A stretch of 32,225 nucleotides of DNA from Brevundimonas sp. (lineage in GTDB: Bacteria > Pseudomonadota > Alphaproteobacteria > Caulobacterales > Caulobacteraceae), in assembly GCF_030656255.1 (NCBI RefSeq), contig NZ_JAUSOE010000101.1, forward strand, positions 1-32,225, in the 5' to 3' direction. The stretch's first letter is position 1. The number at the start of each line of letters is the position of its first letter. This document shows positions 6,263 through 13,154 of the stretch, piece by piece. The notes under the pieces are model-generated. The model was not told the origin of the DNA and did not search any database. It saw only the letters and a list, made by a program, of their open reading frames with translations. The position numbers were made by a program, and so were the translations under genes.

Positions 6263-8773
6263 ATGAGCGACCGGTCCGCAGGCTTCGCCCCCTCCCGCGT
6301 CACAGCGGTGCTGGGGCCCACCAATACCGGCAAGACCCATCTGGCGGTCGAGCGGATGCTGGGTCACGCCTCGGGCATGATCGGCCTGCCGCTGAGGCTG
6401 CTGGCCCGCGAGATCTACGAGCGCATCGTCAAACAGCGGGGCGCCGCCGCCGTCGCCCTGATCACGGGCGAGGAAAAGATCGTCCCGCCCCGCCCCCACT
6501 ATTTCGTCTGCACGGTCGAGGCCATGCCGCTGGAGCGGTCGGTCGAATTCCTGGCCGTGGATGAAATCCAGTTGGTCGCCGATCCTGAACGCGGCCATGT
6601 CTTCACCCAGCGGCTGTTGCACGCACGCGGCCGGTTCGAGACCATGTTCCTGGGCGCCGGGACCATGGAGCCCCTGATCCGCCGCCTGGTCCCGGACGTT
6701 GAGATCGTGACGCGCGACCGGCTGTCCACGCTTTCGTATGCCGGCTCCAAGAAACTGACCCGCCTGCCCCGCCGCAGCGCCATCGTCGCCTTCTCGACCG
6801 AGCGGGTCTACGCCATCGCCGAACTGATCCGGCGTCAGAGGGGCGGGGCCGCCGTTGTCATGGGCTCGCTCAGCCCCCGCACCCGCAACGCCCAGGTGGC
6901 CCTGTATCAGTCGGGCGAGGTGGATTTCCTGGTCGCCACCGACGCCATCGGCATGGGGCTGAACATGGACGTGGACCATGTCGCCTTTGCGGGATTGAGG
7001 AAGTTCGACGGCCGGCGGACCCGCTGGCTGCACGCCCATGAGATCGGCCAGATCGCGGGCCGCGCCGGCCGCCACCTGCGCGACGGCACCTTCGGCGTCA
7101 CGGCCGAGGCCGAGGACTTGGACGACGATCTGGTCGAGCAGGTGGTCGAGCATAGGTTCGATCCGGTCGAAGCCGCCGAGTGGCGCAACGCAAAGCTCGA
7201 TCTCGACACCCTGCCCGACCTGTTGCGATCGCTGACCGTCACCCCCCAGCGCAGCGGCCTCAGCCTGACGGCCGAAGCCCTGGACGAGACCCTGCTGCGT
7301 CGCCTGATCAAGGACGAGGAGGTGGCCCGCATCGGCCGCTCGCGCGGCGCCGTCATGCGGCTGTGGGAGGCCTGCCAACTGCCGGACTTCCAGAAGACGA
7401 CCCTGGACGAACACGCCCGCCTGGCCAAGGACGTCTTCCACGCCCTGACCGGCAAGCGGGGCCGGCTGACCGACGACTGGATGGGGCCGCGCTTCGCCTT
7501 CGTGGACCGTGACGACGGCCAGATCGACCAGCTTTCCGCGCGTCTGTCGGCTGTCCGCACCCTGTCCTATATCGCCAACCGCCCCGACTGGGTCCACGAC
7601 GCCCAGGGCTGGCGCGACAGGACGCGCGCCCTGGAGGACCGTCTGTCCGACGTCCTGCACGAGCGGCTGACCGCCCGGTTCGTCGACCGCCGCACCACCG
7701 CCCTGATGCGGGCCCTGAACGTGCGCGAGGACACGTTTGCGGGCGTCGCCGACGACGGCGAGGTCACGATCGAGGGCCAGGTGGTGGGCCAGTTGGAGGG
7801 CGTCCGCTTCCAGATGGAGAAGGGCGCCTCGGCCCTGGAGGACCGCACCCTGCGTCAGGCGGCGGTCCGCGCCGTCACCCCCGAGATCAACCGCCGTCTG
7901 GGCCGCCTCGCCGCCGAGACCGACGAGGCCTTCGCCGTGACGCCGGACGGGGCCGTGCTGTGGCGCGGCGTCCTGACGGCCCAGATTCAGTCCACGCCCA
8001 CCGGGGCCGATCCTTTTTCGCCCGCCGTCCGTCTGTTGGGCGAACTGGGGCCCACACCCGCCCGCGAGCGCGCCAAGCGCCGCATCGAGGCCTGGCTGGC
8101 GTTCGAGGCCGGTCGCGCCCTGCGGGATCTGCGTCGCCTGCGTCAGGCCGTCGAATCCGGCGCCCTGAAGGGCCTGCCGCGCGGCATCGCCTTCCGCCTG
8201 ATCGAGGCCGGGGGCCTGATCGACCGTCGCGACGTCGAACGCGACCTCGCCGCACTCAGCCAGGTCGAGCGCCGCACCCTGAAAAGCTTCGCCATCCGCG
8301 TCGGCGCCCATTCCGTCTGGTTGCCGGGCCTGCAAAAGCCCCGCGCCCGCCATTTTGCCCAGGCCTTCCTGGACGCCCCCCTGATTCCCGCGACGCCCGA
8401 TCTGATCCCCGCGCCGCCCGAACCGCCCTCGCCCCGCCTGCTTTCGGCTCACGGCCTGCGCGCGGCCGGCCGTTGGCTGGCGCCGGTCGAGACTCTGGAG
8501 AAGATGGCCGATCTGCGCGCCGCCAACGCCGCAGACAGGGGCCGACTGTCCGACGCCGCCCTGGTCGATCTGGGCTGGTCCGCCGATCAGGCCAAACAGG
8601 TCATCGCCGCCCTGAAGACCGAACGCGCCCGCCAGCCCGACAAACCGGGTGCGGCGCCCAAACCGGTAAAGGATTCGCCCTTCGCGGCCTTGGCCGCCCT
8701 GACAGCGACACCGCCGGCGCGGGCCAAACGTCGTCGCCCGCGCAAGAAGATGGCGGCGACCGGCGAGAGATGA
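6263..8773 (+). CDS. SUV3-like ATP-dependent RNA helicase
   Basis: An 836-aa DExH-like helicase of the SUV3 family, whose mitochondrial members unwind RNA for degradation. Motif I is GPTNTGKT (18-25), motif II is DEIQ (100-103), and motif VI is QIAGRAGRH (263-271). The remaining 550 residues form a long C-terminal region with a Lys/Arg-rich tail (AKRRRPRKK), suggesting nucleic acid contact. The ATG at 6263 follows GCAGGGG. The stop overlaps the next ATG by 4 bp, so this is the first gene of a probable operon with the 131-aa protein and the S4 protein. The family is known to be conserved in alphaproteobacteria; the bacterial substrate is not known. Confidence 0.9.
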   Translation: MSDRSAGFAPSRVTAVLGPTNTGKTHLAVERMLGHASGMIGLPLRLLAREIYERIVKQRGAAAVALITGEEKIVPPRPHYFVCTVEAMPLERSVEFLAVDEIQLVADPERGHVFTQRLLHARGRFETMFLGAGTMEPLIRRLVPDVEIVTRDRLSTLSYAGSKKLTRLPRRSAIVAFSTERVYAIAELIRRQRGGAAVVMGSLSPRTRNAQVALYQSGEVDFLVATDAIGMGLNMDVDHVAFAGLRKFDGRRTRWLHAHEIGQIAGRAGRHLRDGTFGVTAEAEDLDDDLVEQVVEHRFDPVEAAEWRNAKLDLDTLPDLLRSLTVTPQRSGLSLTAEALDETLLRRLIKDEEVARIGRSRGAVMRLWEACQLPDFQKTTLDEHARLAKDVFHALTGKRGRLTDDWMGPRFAFVDRDDGQIDQLSARLSAVRTLSYIANRPDWVHDAQGWRDRTRALEDRLSDVLHERLTARFVDRRTTALMRALNVREDTFAGVADDGEVTIEGQVVGQLEGVRFQMEKGASALEDRTLRQAAVRAVTPEINRRLGRLAAETDEAFAVTPDGAVLWRGVLTAQIQSTPTGADPFSPAVRLLGELGPTPARERAKRRIEAWLAFEAGRALRDLRRLRQAVESGALKGLPRGIAFRLIEAGGLIDRRDVERDLAALSQVERRTLKSFAIRVGAHSVWLPGLQKPRARHFAQAFLDAPLIPATPDLIPAPPEPPSPRLLSAHGLRAAGRWLAPVETLEKMADLRAANAADRGRLSDAALVDLGWSADQAKQVIAALKTERARQPDKPGAAPKPVKDSPFAALAALTATPPARAKRRRPRKKMAATGER

Positions 8774-9165
8774 CCGACTGGACCAAACAGGCGCGCGCCG
8801 CCGAGGACCTGACGCCCCGTATCGTTCAGAGCGAGAACCGCCTGTTCTTCGAATTCGCCACCGCACGCAGGGCCGAAGGGATCGACTTCCCCTGGTGGGA
8901 TCGCCCGACCGACCTGATCGCCTTCACAGACTGGCTGAGACGGGACGACGTCCCGGACTTCTTCGACGCCGATCAGGGGTGGACCTTTGACGCCGCGCGC
9001 CGCGCTGACCGCCTGTACTTCCGCCAAGGCGACCTCGACACCGGTGAAGTTTTCATCACGCTCAGCGTTGATCGTACGGACTTCATGGCGCGGTTCGAAG
9101 CCGTACTAGCCGTCTCACTGGGCGAACAGCTCGACCGCGACCTCCGTCCCAGCTCGGGAGCCTGA
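8770..9165 (+). CDS. Conserved-looking protein of unknown function in the helicase operon
   Basis: A 131-aa soluble protein that I do not recognise. It starts at an ATG overlapping the helicase stop by 4 bp and ends 6 bp before the S4 gene, so it is probably co-translated with both. It has no signal peptide or membrane helix and is rich in acidic and aromatic residues, e.g. FPWWDRPTDLIAFTDWL and VPDFFDADQGWTF. The C-terminal half looks like alternating strands and a helix (VFITLSVDRTDFMARFEAVL). Codon use and GC at third positions match its neighbours, which supports a real gene. The context suggests a link to RNA metabolism, but that is inference only. Confidence 0.75.
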   Translation: MTDWTKQARAAEDLTPRIVQSENRLFFEFATARRAEGIDFPWWDRPTDLIAFTDWLRRDDVPDFFDADQGWTFDAARRADRLYFRQGDLDTGEVFITLSVDRTDFMARFEAVLAVSLGEQLDRDLRPSSGA

Positions 9166-9171
9166 ACCCGC

Positions 9172-9459
9172 ATGTCGTCCACAGACGGCGCCTGCCGCAT
9201 CGACGTCTGGTTATGGCGCGCCCGGTTCGTGAAGACTCGCGGACTGGCCGCCGCTCTGGTCGAACGCGGCGCGGTGCGGTTGACGCATCAGGGAAGGGAG
9301 AGCCGGCTGGACAAGCCCAGCCGCTGCGTCCGCCCCGGCGATCTGCTGACCTTCGTTCAGGCGGGACGGGTCACGACCCTGACGGTGGACGCCATAGGCG
9401 AAAGGCGCGGGCCGCCTGAAGAAGCCCGCGCCCTCTATTCTCTGATCATCGCGCCATAA
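9172..9459 (+). CDS. S4-domain RNA-binding protein, Hsp15-like
   Basis: A 95-aa protein made almost entirely of an S4 RNA-binding domain, beginning CRIDVWLWRARFVKTRGLA and continuing with LVERGAVRLTHQG and VRPGDLLTF. Hsp15 (HslR) of Escherichia coli, the best-known member, binds stalled 50S subunits carrying peptidyl-tRNA. This protein is shorter than E. coli Hsp15 and lacks its long basic tail, so the same function is likely but not proven. It is the third gene after the helicase, 6 bp from the upstream stop. A short 7-bp-stem hairpin (9449-9469) spans its stop codon. Confidence 0.85.
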   Translation: MSSTDGACRIDVWLWRARFVKTRGLAAALVERGAVRLTHQGRESRLDKPSRCVRPGDLLTFVQAGRVTTLTVDAIGERRGPPEEARALYSLIIAP

Positions 9460-9469
9460 GGCGGCGCGA
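9449..9469. terminator. Weak hairpin between convergent S4 and YceI genes
   Basis: TCGCGCC and GGCGCGA form a 7-bp stem around a 7-nt loop in the very short convergent gap. No T-run follows on either strand, so termination here is only possible. Confidence 0.3.
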
Positions 9470-9475
9470 AGATCC

Positions 9476-10102
9476 TTATTGCTTGAGGACGAACTCGCCT
9501 TCGAGGTGCAGCTTCACTTCGTCCGACACGGCTGGCAGGGCGTAGTTGATGCCGAAGTCCGAGCGCTTGATCGTGGCCTCGCCGTCGAAGCCGGCCTTGT
9601 AGGCGCCCATGGCGGTTCCGGCCTGGTTGAACTCGACCTCGATGGTCACGGGCTTGGTCACGCCGCGCAGGGTCAGGTCGCCGACCACCGTCGCCTCATT
9701 GGCGTCGTCGGCGTCCACCGTCACCGAGCGCGAGACGAAGGTCGCGGTCGGATGATTGGCGGTGTCGAAGAAGTCGGCGGTCTGCAGGTGGCCCTTCAGC
9801 TTGTCGTCGTTCGGGGCGACGTCGGTCAGGGGGATGGTGGCGGTCAGGGTGCTGGCCGACGGATTGGCGACGTCAAGCTTCAGCTCGGCCTTCACGTTCA
9901 CGAACTGGCCCGTGTAGGTCGAGAAGCCGAGGTGGTTCACCGACCAGGTGATCTTGCCGTGGCCGGAATCGAGGTCATAGGCGCCGGCGGTCACTTCCGA
10001 CGGGGTCTTGGTCAGGGCGGCCTGGGCCACCACCGCGCCGCCGGCGGCGAGGCTGACGGCCAGGGCGCCCGCGAGGGCGTATTTCATGAAGGGGGTGCGC
10101 AT
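9476..10102 (-). CDS. Secreted YceI-family protein
   Basis: A 208-aa periplasmic protein of the YceI family, a lipocalin-like beta-barrel that in solved members binds a polyisoprenoid-type lipid. The N-terminus is a signal peptide with a hydrophobic core at about 8-25 and likely cleavage after AQA (28). The mature part shows family landmarks: a start like YDLDSGHGKITWSVNHLGFS, then DVAPNDDKLKGHLQTADFFD, NHPTATF and LTLRGVTKPVTI. I chose the ATG at 10102; a TTG 12 codons upstream is open but would add a non-signal extension. It is convergent with the S4 gene (gap 16 bp) and divergent from fdxA. Physiological role in this organism is unknown. Confidence 0.92.
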   Translation of the reverse strand: MRTPFMKYALAGALAVSLAAGGAVVAQAALTKTPSEVTAGAYDLDSGHGKITWSVNHLGFSTYTGQFVNVKAELKLDVANPSASTLTATIPLTDVAPNDDKLKGHLQTADFFDTANHPTATFVSRSVTVDADDANEATVVGDLTLRGVTKPVTIEVEFNQAGTAMGAYKAGFDGEATIKRSDFGINYALPAVSDEVKLHLEGEFVLKQ

Positions 10103-10289
10103 GGGAATGTTCCGGTTGAAGAGGGACGGTATATGCAATCAACACAGTTGCGATTAAGCCTGACTGTTGTCAAGTCGTGTCAGGCCGCCTGCGAACGTCT
10201 CCCACCTTAAGCCGCGCTGTTGACAGTTGGTTGCGTGGCCGCCATGTCGCAGGCCTCCCACCCACAGTTTCGACCCCGTTCGCCGCCCC

Positions 10290-10631
10290 ATGACCTACAT
10301 CGTCACCGACGCCTGCGTGAAATGTAAGTTCATGGACTGCGTCGAGGTCTGCCCGGTGGACTGTTTCTACGAGGGCGAGAACTTCCTGGTCATCGCCCCG
10401 GACGAGTGCATCGACTGCGGCGTGTGCGAGCCGGAATGCCCCGTCGACGCCATCGTCCCCGACACCGAGGACGAGCCGGACGGCAAGTGGCTTCAGGTCA
10501 ACGCCGAATACGCCAAGGTCTGGCCCAACATAACCGTCAAGGGCACGCCCCCCGCCGACCGCGAACAATATGAACGCGAGACGGGCAAGTACGAGAAATA
10601 CTTCAGCCCCAAGCCCGGCAAGGGCTCCTGA
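10290..10631 (+). CDS. fdxA: 7Fe ferredoxin FdxA ([3Fe-4S] + [4Fe-4S])
   Basis: A 113-aa electron carrier of the Azotobacter FdI type. Cys9, Cys17 and Cys50 match the ligands of the 3Fe cluster, and Cys21, Cys40, Cys43 and Cys46 those of the 4Fe cluster; Cys25 matches the extra free Cys near the 4Fe site. The sequence [18 protein letters not shown] is the second cluster motif. The C-terminal 50 residues (from [15 protein letters not shown]) are the usual FdxA extension. ATG 10290 was chosen because the protein then begins [13 protein letters not shown], the normal family start; the open frame upstream is not family-like. It lies upstream of carD, an order often seen in alphaproteobacteria. 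Its redox partner is not evident. Confidence 0.95.
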   Translation: MTYIVTDACVKCKFMDCVEVCPVDCFYEGENFLVIAPDECIDCGVCEPECPVDAIVPDTEDEPDGKWLQVNAEYAKVWPNITVKGTPPADREQYERETGKYEKYFSPKPGKGS

Positions 10632-10956
10632 TTTCTCGACGACTTTCGGCGCCCCTCCCTGCCGAACGACCGAGGTCGAACTGTCGCAAATCCACGCCCG
10701 CCCTGTGGACGTTTTGAAATTCCGTCATTTTGTGATAGGTACTGTTTCATTGGATCGGGCAGTCCGCGAAATCTTCGCGCTGCCCGTGTTTGCGACAGAA
10801 TCCCGCCCACAGACGGGATCGGCCAGAGGTTTGGTGATCCGTTTCCGCATTTGACGCCCAGCATCATCCCGACCGACGGAGAGATCCGGCGGCCGAGATC
10901 CTGTTTGCGTTTCCTGCGCCTTCGTTTCGCCCGGCCCTGACCGGGAAAGGACGAAT
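10632..10956. promoter_or_regulatory. fdxA-carD intergenic region with two hairpins
   Basis: A gap of 325 bp with no gene. A long interrupted hairpin at 10756-10786 pairs CGGGCAG with CTGCCCG and, inside that, CGCGAA with TTCGCG around a 3-nt loop. A second hairpin at 10800-10819 pairs ATCCCG with CGGGAT. Neither is followed by a clear T-run. A weak promoter-like pair, TTGAAA at 10714 and TAGGTA at 10736 (16 bp apart), lies before the hairpins, so they could sit in the carD leader. The carD ribosome site is AAAGGA at about 10945. Confidence 0.5.
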
Positions 10957-11487
10957 ATGACGAGCAAGACTGGTCTGGAGTTCAAGGTTGGCGACGCGGT
11001 CGTCTATCCGGCGCACGGCGTCGGGAAAGTCGCGGCGGTCGAGACTCAGGAAGTCGCGGGCATGTCGCTGGAAGTCTATGTCGTGACCTTCGACCACGAA
11101 AAGATGACCCTGCGCGTTCCGACCAAGAAGGCCGCGACGGCCGGCCTGCGTTCGCTGGCCGCCGACGACGTCGTGACCAAGGCCCTGACCACCCTGAAGG
11201 GCCGCGCCCGCATCAAGCGCACCATGTGGTCGCGCCGGGCCCAGGAATACGAAGCCAAGATCAACTCGGGCGACCTGATCTCCATCGCCGAAGTGGTCCG
11301 CGACCTGCACCGCGCCGACACCCAGCCGGAACAGTCCTATTCGGAGCGCCAGCTCTATGAATCGGCCCTGGACCGGATGGCGCGCGAAGTCGCCGCCGCC
11401 AACAAGATCGACAAGGACGCCGCCGTCGAGCTGCTGGCCAAGTCGCTCAGCGCCAAGAAGCCGATCCCGACCGCCGAAGCCGCCTAA
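10957..11487 (+). CDS. carD: CarD/CdnL-family RNA polymerase-binding transcription regulator
   Basis: A 176-aa member of the CarD_CdnL_TRCF family, which binds the RNA polymerase beta subunit and stabilises open complexes, notably at rRNA promoters; the Caulobacter homologue is CdnL. The N-terminal RNAP-interaction domain (about 8-70) starts with FKVGDAVVYPAHGVGKV; the rest is a helical DNA-contacting domain (SRRAQEYEAKINSGDLISIAEVV and following). The ATG follows AAAGGA by 7 bp. A strong intrinsic terminator begins 21 bp after the stop. The C-terminus ends in Ala-Ala; in Caulobacter CdnL a terminal Ala-Ala makes the protein a ClpXP substrate, and the same is likely here. Confidence 0.95.
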   Translation: MTSKTGLEFKVGDAVVYPAHGVGKVAAVETQEVAGMSLEVYVVTFDHEKMTLRVPTKKAATAGLRSLAADDVVTKALTTLKGRARIKRTMWSRRAQEYEAKINSGDLISIAEVVRDLHRADTQPEQSYSERQLYESALDRMAREVAAANKIDKDAAVELLAKSLSAKKPIPTAEAA

Positions 11488-11507
11488 GTTTCCGCATCGG
11501 ACGAACG

Positions 11508-11539
11508 AAAAGGCCCCGGAGCGATCCGGGGCCTTTTTG
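11508..11539 (+). terminator. Intrinsic terminator of carD
   Basis: AGGCCCCGGA and TCCGGGGCCT form a perfect 10-bp stem with a GCGA tetraloop, followed by TTTTTGG. The A-run before it could let it work on the other strand too. Confidence 0.92.
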
Positions 11540-11605
11540 GTTTGACCGACATCAAGGCGCGCCTGCGGCTTCGGCGTCCACATGGTCTGCGATCAGGAGC
11601 CGACC

Positions 11606-11989
11606 ATGACCGACACCGCCGCCCCGCTGGGCTTTCATCACATCCGTCTGGAGCTGGCGCGCGAGCCGCAGGCCCCGGCGGGCGATCCCGACGCGGGCTA
11701 TGATATTCTCGCGCCCCTGACGGCCGAGCGCCGCCTGGACGCCGCTGTCTGGCGCGAGGCGCCCGAGAAATGCCGGGTCCGCCGCTTCTCGCACGGCGCC
11801 ACCCTGGCCTTCGGCCGGCTGCGTCACGCCGCCCCCGACCGCTGGTACCTGGACTTCGAGCCCGGCGAGGCGGACGACGTCCACGGCTTCCGCTTGGCCG
11901 ACGAACGGCTGGAGACCGGCGAATACGTCAGCCTCTCGACCGACGATCAGATGCACACCTATGTGGTCGCCCGTTCCGAGCCGGTCTGA
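11606..11989 (+). CDS. Small protein of unknown function
   Basis: A 127-aa soluble protein that I do not recognise. The ATG at 11606 has an ideal ribosome site (CAGGAG, 7 bp away). An open frame on the opposite strand exists, but this strand has the ribosome site and third-position GC bias. No signal peptide or membrane segment is visible. The sequence opens GFHHIRLELAREPQAP, has a central RRFSHGATLAFGRLRHA, and ends with EYVSLSTDDQMHTYVVARSEPV, suggesting a mostly beta fold. It stands alone after the carD terminator and ends 3 bp before the convergent DUF3617-type gene. No function can be assigned. Confidence 0.72.
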   Translation: MTDTAAPLGFHHIRLELAREPQAPAGDPDAGYDILAPLTAERRLDAAVWREAPEKCRVRRFSHGATLAFGRLRHAAPDRWYLDFEPGEADDVHGFRLADERLETGEYVSLSTDDQMHTYVVARSEPV

Positions 11990-11992
11990 GGC

Positions 11993-12496
11993 TCAGAAAT
12001 ACTCGGCGTTGGCCGGGCACTGGGCGCTGATGCGGCGCGCGGTGATGGTGGCCGGAATATAGGGGGTGCCGCGCAACAGCTGGGCCCCGCCGCTGAAGCG
12101 GAAGCTGGTGTCCTCATAGGTGCCGTTCAGCCGCACATTGACCCGGCGCCCCTTCTTGTCCTGGCAGGTGCCCTCGAACCGCGCCCGGCCGTCCCCGACC
12201 ACGCGGGTGGGATAGGTGCAGCGCCAGCGGTTGGTCGACAGGCCGCCGAAGAAGCGGTTGATCTCGCTGGGGCGCACGCATTTCTGCTCGGTGTCGCGCT
12301 GGCCGACCGCGCTGGTCGTATATTCCCAATAGCCCGGCAGGACTTCGTTCTGAGCGGGCGCCTGAGCCGCCTGCGCCGGAGCCATGGCCGGCGCGGCCAG
12401 CAGGACGCCGCCCGCCATCACGGGGGCCAGGACCGCCCAGACCTTCAGGGACAGGGTGCGTTTGGACAGGCGATCAATCAGGGACGAGCGAGACAT
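11993..12496 (-). CDS. Secreted DUF3617-type protein
   Basis: A 167-aa exported protein. The hydrophobic segment at about 18-43 (VWAVLAPVMAGGVLLAAPAMA) followed by AQA is a signal peptide, so the mature protein is periplasmic. The mature part has the DUF3617 pattern: opening PGYWEYTT, two cysteine pairs (KCVRPSEI, WRCTYP, EGTCQDK, SAQCPAN) likely forming disulfides, and a central beta-rich region. ATG 12496 was preferred over 12526 because it has AGAAGG close upstream. No experimental function is established for the family as far as I know. It is convergent with the 127-aa gene and divergent from rpmB. Confidence 0.82.
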   Translation of the reverse strand: MSRSSLIDRLSKRTLSLKVWAVLAPVMAGGVLLAAPAMAPAQAAQAPAQNEVLPGYWEYTTSAVGQRDTEQKCVRPSEINRFFGGLSTNRWRCTYPTRVVGDGRARFEGTCQDKKGRRVNVRLNGTYEDTSFRFSGGAQLLRGTPYIPATITARRISAQCPANAEYF

Positions 12497-12620
12497 GGCG
12501 GCCTTCTGTTCAGCGTGGGTCTTCATGATATGACGCATAGCGCGCGTCATTTGAATGACGCCTGAACGACGTCGTGTCCCGGCCGATGCGCGGCGGGCCT
12601 CGAAAGCCCCAAGACTCGGC

Positions 12621-12649
12621 TTGACGCCGAACCTCCTCTTCCCTTATAC
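12621..12649 (+). promoter_or_regulatory. rpmB: Sigma70-type promoter of rpmB
   Basis: TTGACG (12621-12626) and TTATAC (12644-12649) are separated by exactly 17 bp, a close match to the housekeeping consensus. Transcription would start near 12656, leaving a leader of about 90 nt before rpmB. Confidence 0.75.
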
Positions 12650-12659
12650 GGCCCCCTCT

Positions 12660-12681
12660 CGCGCGGGCTGCTTCCCGCGCG
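12660..12681 (+). promoter_or_regulatory. Hairpin in the rpmB leader
   Basis: CGCGCGGG and CCCGCGCG form a perfect 8-bp GC stem with a 6-nt loop (CTGCTT). It lies just after the predicted transcription start and well before the ribosome site (AAGGAT). No U-run follows directly, so it looks more like a 5'-UTR structure than a terminator. Confidence 0.6.
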
Positions 12682-12744
12682 TACTTGTTTCATGCGTCTT
12701 CTCCCTTGCTTTCGGGCTGGACGCCGCACCTTAAGGATCTGACG

Positions 12745-13044
12745 ATGTCGCGTCGTTGCGAACTCACCGGTATCGGCCCGATGGTCGGCCATAGCGTGAG
12801 CCACTCGAACATCAAGACCAAGCGCCGCTTTCTGCCGTCGCTGAAGACGGTCAAGGTCACCTCGGATTCCCTGGGTCAGACCTTCTCGCTGCGTATCTCG
12901 AACGCCGCGCTGCGCACCCTCGACTACAAGGGCGGCCTGGACGCCTTTATCGTCAAGGCCCGCGACGAGCAGCTGTCGATCGCCGCCCAGCGCATCAAGC
13001 GCCAGGTTCGCGCCAAGCTGGCCGAGCAAGCCGCCGCCGCCTGA
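12745..13044 (+). CDS. rpmB: 50S ribosomal protein L28
   Basis: A 99-aa large-subunit ribosomal protein. It starts MSRRCELTGIGPMVGHSVSHS and has the L28 landmarks NIKTKRRFLPSLK and ISNAALRTLDYKGGLDAF. The length is that of the longer alphaproteobacterial L28. The ATG at 12745 was chosen over an upstream in-frame start because of the invariant family N-terminus and the AAGGAT ribosome site. The gene is monocistronic: strong promoter upstream, terminator 27 bp after the stop. Confidence 0.97.
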   Translation: MSRRCELTGIGPMVGHSVSHSNIKTKRRFLPSLKTVKVTSDSLGQTFSLRISNAALRTLDYKGGLDAFIVKARDEQLSIAAQRIKRQVRAKLAEQAAAA

Positions 13045-13070
13045 TCGGCGACTGCGAAATCCATTCTGGA

Positions 13071-13099
13071 AAAGGCCGGCGGCGACGCCGGCCTTTTTC
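13071..13099 (+). terminator. Intrinsic terminator of rpmB
   Basis: AAAGGCCGGC and GCCGGCCTTT form a 10-bp stem around a 6-nt loop, continuing into TTTTTC. Confidence 0.92.
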
Positions 13100-13154
13100 T
13101 TTGCTCCCCGCACCGACCTACGGCTAGGCTTTGGCCGTACTCGGAGGGGATTCC

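Noticed and set aside
6164-8866. A 900-codon minus-strand frame opposite the helicase
   Set aside because: Gly/Gln/Asp-rich shadow of a gene with all helicase motifs.
10220-10248. Promoter of fdxA with TTGACA at 10220
   Set aside because: The -35 is perfect, but at 17 bp the -10 is CATGTC, too poor to call.
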